Shown here: piece by piece, positions 58,621 to 64,000 of the stretch
Layout of the letters: the number at the start of each line of letters is the position of its first letter
Position numbering within the stretch: position 1 is the first letter of the stretch
Source of the DNA: Halichoerus grypus
Lineage: Eukaryota > Chordata > Mammalia > Carnivora > Phocidae
Direction: 5' to 3'
DNA: 64,000 nucleotides
NCBI RefSeq assembly: GCF_964656455.1
Contig: NC_135714.1
Location: 57,747,850-57,811,849 of the forward strand
Made by a program: the position numbers and the translations under genes
Notes under the pieces: model-generated
The model's database searches: none
The model's input: the letters and a program-made list of their open reading frames with translations, nothing else
What the model was told of the DNA's origin: nothing

Positions 58621-60239
58621 CTAGAGAAAAAATATTTTGAAAGAGTATAAATGTCATCTACAGAGGGTGTAATTTTGTAAAACCAAATCTTACATTCTGA
58701 AGACACCTTATATATGTGTTCTCTGAGGAAAAATGAAATATGAGAATAATGCTTAAAAATTATGCATATTAAATAATTTGGTTAAGTTCTATGATTTTGC
58801 AGTCATTTTTTAATTTGATTCACAATTTTTCCATTTAGTTATGTGATAGCAGACTGTGAAGATGTCCAACTACACAGGTAATATAACCCATTAAGCTAAT
58901 TAATATTTAAATAAATGCTTGACACTGAGTAAAATAAACACCACAACAATGAGAAGACAATGTTTAAATTAAAAAGGCTAAACAACAACAAAAGAGAGGT
59001 GGGGAAAATCATGCCTGTATTGGCAATTTCCAAACAATTGAAGTGTTTCCTTGAGAACACAAGTCTCTTGGTATACTATGACGAAAACAAAGGGATTCAA
59101 GGAGCCAACAAATTTGGACAATCTAACTTGAGAAAAAAAGTAAGTTTCTTTAAATCAGAACTTTACAGAAACTTAGTATGCTAATAAAATACCAACAGAG
59201 GGCTATGCCTCACTGCCCAACTTGTTTTATTGTATCATGTATCACATGGGTATTCCACAGAACAAGCTTTTCAAAATGACAATTTAAGCTTTACGTATCA
59301 AAACAAGGCGGGTTCTTAATATTTGGGAGTATACTTTAGTGATTCAATTTCTTCATGTACTAGAGAGAGGAAAAAACAAGAACAACCCAAATTGTATTTC
59401 CCATTTGAAGTTTAAATATCAAGCACATTTAAATTTAAATAGGGTGTAAATGGTGGAGTCTGAAGCTTAAAAGTCAAAAGAGTTACCTGCTTATCTACAA
59501 TTTACTCATAACTGCCTGACTGTATGCCCTAGAAGCCCTAGGGATAGTCACTTAATAATACTTTTCCATTTAACCATCTTTTCTCATTTAAGTTTTCTCT
59601 CTTTCTCTCTCTGTGTGTATGTGTATATTCCTCCAAAGGGATTCAGGTAGCTAATAAATTTGCAAAATCAATCAACCTATCTATCTACACACACATACAC
59701 AAAAGCATAGTGCCTCTACTTCCCAAGGTACTTTTCAGGGAATGTGAAAGACAAAGAAAAATTCAGTAATAGTATTAGTCTGAATATGCTTAAAAAAAGA
59801 TTTGCCATGTATTATTTTAGAATTGTATAGATTTGGAAAGTACTGCGGAGATAAATTTCATCTTACTAGTGCTTGCAGAAGTCTATTTTGGCTAAACTGA
59901 TAGTACCACCTCTCTCAATGAATCGTAGTAATATTATTAACTAAAAAAAAAGAATATGAAAGTACTTTATAAATTATAATTTATTATAAGGATATAGATT
60001 TTATTGGGGAACAAAAACATGAAACTTACGAGCTTATCGGCATAAGTAAACCAAGAGAACTGTTAGTCTCTAATGAAAAATTAAAATATATCTTCTGTGG
60101 TCATGGATCCATTAGCATTTCTTGACAGTATTACTTTTAATAAATCATAAGAAAACAGAAAAGCCATATATGTGTCTTTGAAGTAATTATACATATTTCT
60201 AAATTCACCTTAAAACTGCACTGGTATAAGAAGGAATTC

Positions 60240-61250
60240 TAAGATGGAGGTGTAGCAGCACAAGTTTTGATTCTTCCCAAACCTTTCCATAAAAACAAGC
60301 TACTAAGTTAGCAAAGCCAAACACCCCTGGATAACATCTATAACAAAACTAACAAAATATCCAAATGAATCAAAAGATACAAGTGAATGGGGACAAATCA
60401 CCAAAAGCTGTAAGACCTCTGTGGTATCAGAATCTGTGTGGAAAGAAGCAATTCTCCAGACTTAATAACAGAATAGGAGAACAAAACAGTCAAAGGTACT
60501 CAAAGGAAAGCAGAGAGAAGGCCAATCTGAGAAGAGTGGGTGAAACTGGGAGAGTTCTGCCTATGCATGGGTAATTGCAAGGGATTTACAAAAAGTTCTG
60601 AAGCAGCTGGAGCAATAGTGACCCTATGAACTCTCAAAAATACTGCTGAAGCCTCAATCCATGATAAAGCCTCACACTGCTAAGAAACTTCTGGGAATGG
60701 ATTCCAAGTTGAGCAGGAAAGGGACAACAGATGCAAAGCAAACACAAGATCCAGTCAAGAGTGGGGCAAAGGTGGGAGTGGTGGGAGGGTAAGGATAACA
60801 AAGCCAGATTTAATAAAGTATTAAGGCCATATTTTTGCATACTTGCCTAAAAGATGAAATTCTAGAGCCTTTAAGCTAGAGAAGATAACTGATCCACTTA
60901 TCCTTTCTAAAAGTTCAGGAAAACTCATTTAATTTAAAATGTAAAACAGAATAGAAATGCAGTCAAATTCCATACAAAGCTATTATATGAACTAAGAGAT
61001 ATGGATCCAGAATATCTTACAGATAATAAAAGCATGCCAAAAAGAAAGCTGTATTCTAATATTCCAAAGGTGTATCAGAAAGAAAGCTATACTCTAAAAT
61101 TCCAATGTGAGCTAAAAGAAATGAAAGAAAAACATAGGCAAGAACAGCATAATTCAGAATTAGTAAAACTGGAAACAATGACAAAACTCAGGAAAGTAGT
61201 AGAAATGAAAGAATATTCCAGAAGGTGTAAACACAAGGGATAAAGAAAGT
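60240..61250 (+). mobile_element. Possible L1/HAL1 5' relic in the ANKRD17 intron
   Basis: AAGATGGAGGTGTAGCAGCA opens it. A Lys/Glu-rich, coiled-coil-like frame (CELKEMKEKHRQEQHNSELV) follows near 61110-61170, as in L1 ORF1-type sequences. The family is not certain. Confidence 0.35.
61042..61105 (+). repeat. Imperfect tandem repeat, about 26 bp, two copies
   Basis: AAGAAAGCTGTATTCTAATA and AAGAAAGCTATACTCTAAAA, each followed by TTCCAA, with about 11 bp between. Confidence 0.8.
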
Positions 61251-61481
61251 TGTGGGTTTTGTTTTTTAAACTATGTATTGAAAGGACACAATTACACACC
61301 TGAAAAGGATCAACCCAGAACAAGTAATGCCAAGACAAAGTCAAAGGTGACAAGCAGGCAAGGACTGATGGATGGGTCAGACAAATGAATTCTACCTCTC
61401 CCACACTCATCCCTGGAAACCTGCCCTATTGTCAGTGTTAGATCTGGTTTCTCTCTCCTTTCCCGAATCCTTCCAAAAACA

Positions 61482-61515
61482 AAAGCAAAGCAAAGCAAAG
61501 CAAAGCAAAGCAAAA
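61482..61515. repeat. (AAAGC)n microsatellite
   Basis: Six AAAGC-type units within AAAACAAAAGCAAAGCAAAG. Confidence 0.96.
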
Positions 61516-64000
61516 CACCCTCCATATTCTGTTTAAATGAATGGAGTAACTAGGCCTGTCTGCTGACCAGCCCCACTTAAGAGATTTGCCCTCTTCACAG
61601 ATTCTGCCATCTCACTAGCCATATTTTTATCAGATGACTGTTTTCTGCTTCCTCCCTGCAAGCTTACTGGACTAATGACAGGTGTCTGACTGAAGAATGA
61701 TCCATTTCAGGCTAGCAGTAATCTATGACTGACATGGCCCGACTTGAACGTAGGAGCTAAGCAAATTATATTCCTCATTCAGAAAGGTACAATTGATAAA
61801 CAAAGAAAAACTGGTTTAACTAATTATGAATTGAATCTTTGAGGACCATATACAAGATGAGATTATGAAGAAGGCTAAACGTAGAGGAGACTCACAAGAC
61901 ACAGACCACGAGTCTGTCATAAATCCTCTAAAGAGAGAGATGGAGGGAATAGCTGGATGGCTCTGAAGACGGCCCTGGATCAAATCCTGCATGGTTCTGC
62001 AGACAGTCCTGTATAGCTTTAAAAGTCAATACCATTTTCCTTGAGATTCCTTTGGTGGGTCTATGTTCCTTGTCATGAAAAGTGCCAAATTATTATAATT
62101 TCTTTTCTCATCTCTAATTATATAATTAGAAAAAAAAAGCAAACAGATTACCTAAAAAGAGCTGAAAGTCTGACAAAACAAACTAAATGGTCATTAAAAA
62201 GTAACAGTATTAAGATTTATATTAAGTGGGGAAAATGCAGACTAGTTAAAAATTCAGTATTAGAAGTAAAAGTGAGATGATGATTAACATAATAAAATAA
62301 ACAAAATTATTTGTAAAACAAAAACAACAAAAAAAGAAGTAAAAGTGAGAGTCTTGCCTAAATCAATCCTTTAATGATTACAAAACAATGACTCTAATTA
62401 CAATTCCTTCTACATGTATGAGTTGTCCCTATACTGTAAGGAAGAGAGTTCCCTTCCCTTCTAAAAATTTAAATTCTTAAAAAAATAAAAATTTAAAAAA
62501 TTAAAAAAAAATTTTTAAATCTTAATCATTATGGACTTATGGATTCTTAGATTTTATCCAGTGTGCTGCCATTATTCACTTTGGTGGTCAGATTTTCCTG
62601 AATTTGGCCAGTGGGAGTCTCTTTAAAGCTGCTTTGTGTTTCCTGACATGTCCCCATCATTTTGAGCACTTAATTACTCTCTGACACCGTTAAGACTTTG
62701 CAAGTTCCCGATACGCCCCAGCTCTCAAATCAGCTATTTCCTCAAGAAAGCCTATTTCTTTCAGTGGACAAAAATATTTAACAGATGGATCTGGACACTG
62801 GATATGCTCACTCCTGATGAAAATTAATTGCTTTTAGGCCCTTTCAGTAGATAGAGCTGGTGGGAAAATAGCAATTTCATAGGATTTACTCCAATATACA
62901 GGTAATGAAAAATCCTGAGTTCACACTAATCCTCTAATTCTAATCCAATTCCATAGGGTTCTTCTTTGCCTTACCCCATTTCACATCTCCTCTTCTCACA
63001 GTGAGGACCATGGATTACATCATTAAAATATACTTACTTGCCCAATCCTACAATAGACCCCATAATTTTAGAATTGCTTATCCATAACATTATAAAAATC
63101 CAATGTCCTAAGTAGAACTGAAGATTTGTTTGAAATCTATTTTTCTTTAGACTGAGAGTATATAAAGTACTATGGTTTAAGAGTTTTATTGGATTTCTTT
63201 TAGTAGGTTTATGTTAATAACTTGAAACACAGATAAGTTTATTTCCATTTATCCATTTATTTTTTCCTTCATCAAACTTGATTTTCTTTTTGAAATTTAT
63301 AAACATTAACCTGGTTACAAAAGCAAAACTATTATTTTTACTCAGACAAGTGCTACTTCTTCCCCCATTCCCTTACACTCTGTGTCTCAAAGTCTGATGA
63401 GGAATAAGAACACAGTGTCAGAGAAACTCTCCACAGATTACTTATTAATTACAAAGGGAAAAATGATAATTTGAAGTACAGAAACCTGGCATACATGATC
63501 ATAAGCAAATGATCAAAGTTAACAGCACCAATAATGGTACAAACTAACATATTATGCAATATCATGTACTGAAAGAAGGATACAACATTGACTATATAGT
63601 AATATTCCTGTCAAAAACAAATAACCTAAATTTAATCATGAAACATCAGAAAAACAAAATTAAGGGGAATTTTACCAAACCACTGACCTGTAATCTTCCA
63701 AAGACTTTCTTTGAAAGACAAAGAAGGGTGAAGGAACAGTTCCAGATTATTTGACACTAAAAAGACATGGAACTGAATGCAATTTGTGATCTTGATTTGA
63801 ATCTTGGATGAGAGGAAATAATAAATGTGTTATTGGGACACTTGGTGAAATGCGAATATGGGCTATTAGATAATACTGTCCAATGTAAAATTTGCTGAAT
63901 TTGCTAACTGTAACATAGCTGTGGAAGAGAATGTTCTTGTTTTTAAGAAATACTATCATTTAGAGTATTCAGGGGGAAATAGCTTGATATCCACAACTCT

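Larger units (their letters stand above)
58621..64000 (-). other. ANKRD17 intron, running off the right edge
   Basis: No further ANKRD17 exon was recognised in 5.4 kb on either strand. The stretch is AT-rich, with a possible LINE relic at 60240-61250 and an (AAAGC)n microsatellite at 61482-61515. Small reading frames here show no family resemblance. Confidence 0.7.

Overview
The window is nuclear DNA from a placental mammal of the order Carnivora. It holds about twenty tRNA-Lys-derived CAN-SINEs (head GCCTGGGTGGCTCAGT, tail TCAAATAAATAAATAAAATCTT), plus L1, L2, MIR, MLT1 and Tigger-type repeats. The typical dog-type SINEC_Cf head was not seen. The SINE consensus is the form I associate with arctoid caniforms (bears, pinnipeds, mustelids). 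That is an inference, and the species is not determined.

Layout. Positions 1 to about 40,000 contain no gene I can support. This is intergenic DNA made of nested transposon relics, and by known human synteny it would lie between ADAMTS3 and COX18. Positions 40,035-50,569 hold a complete six-exon COX18 gene on the minus strand, with a GC-rich promoter/CpG island at about 50,150-50,940. Positions 56,513-58,620 hold the last four coding exons of ANKRD17, also on the minus strand; the rest of that gene lies beyond the right edge. Positions 58,621-64,000 are ANKRD17 intron. The COX18-ANKRD17 tandem order matches human chromosome 4q13.

Genes. All COX18 splice junctions could be read by eye, with GT/AG borders and consistent phases, and they give an uninterrupted 336-codon reading frame. 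The protein is a mitochondrial inner-membrane insertase of the Oxa1/YidC/Alb3 family that acts in cytochrome c oxidase subunit 2 assembly. ANKRD17 encodes a large ankyrin-repeat/KH-domain scaffold; only its low-complexity C-terminal tail is here. The two genes are neighbours and nothing in the sequence links their functions.

Points of interest. (1) A 63-nt, 3'-truncated U4 snRNA retropseudogene with a perfect 16-bp target-site duplication lies in COX18 intron 2. (2) A Ty3/Gypsy-like reverse transcriptase relic near 26.8-27.15 kb carries an in-frame triplicated 15-bp unit at its catalytic box. (3) An L1 tail near 35.25-35.68 kb has about 90 bp of extra 3' sequence inside its target-site duplication, a candidate 3' transduction. 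(4) A 197-bp inverted duplication lies at 27.7/29.1 kb. (5) Several multi-layer nested insertions have clean target-site duplications. I found no sign of a new multi-gene system; the window is ordinary mammalian sequence apart from these points.
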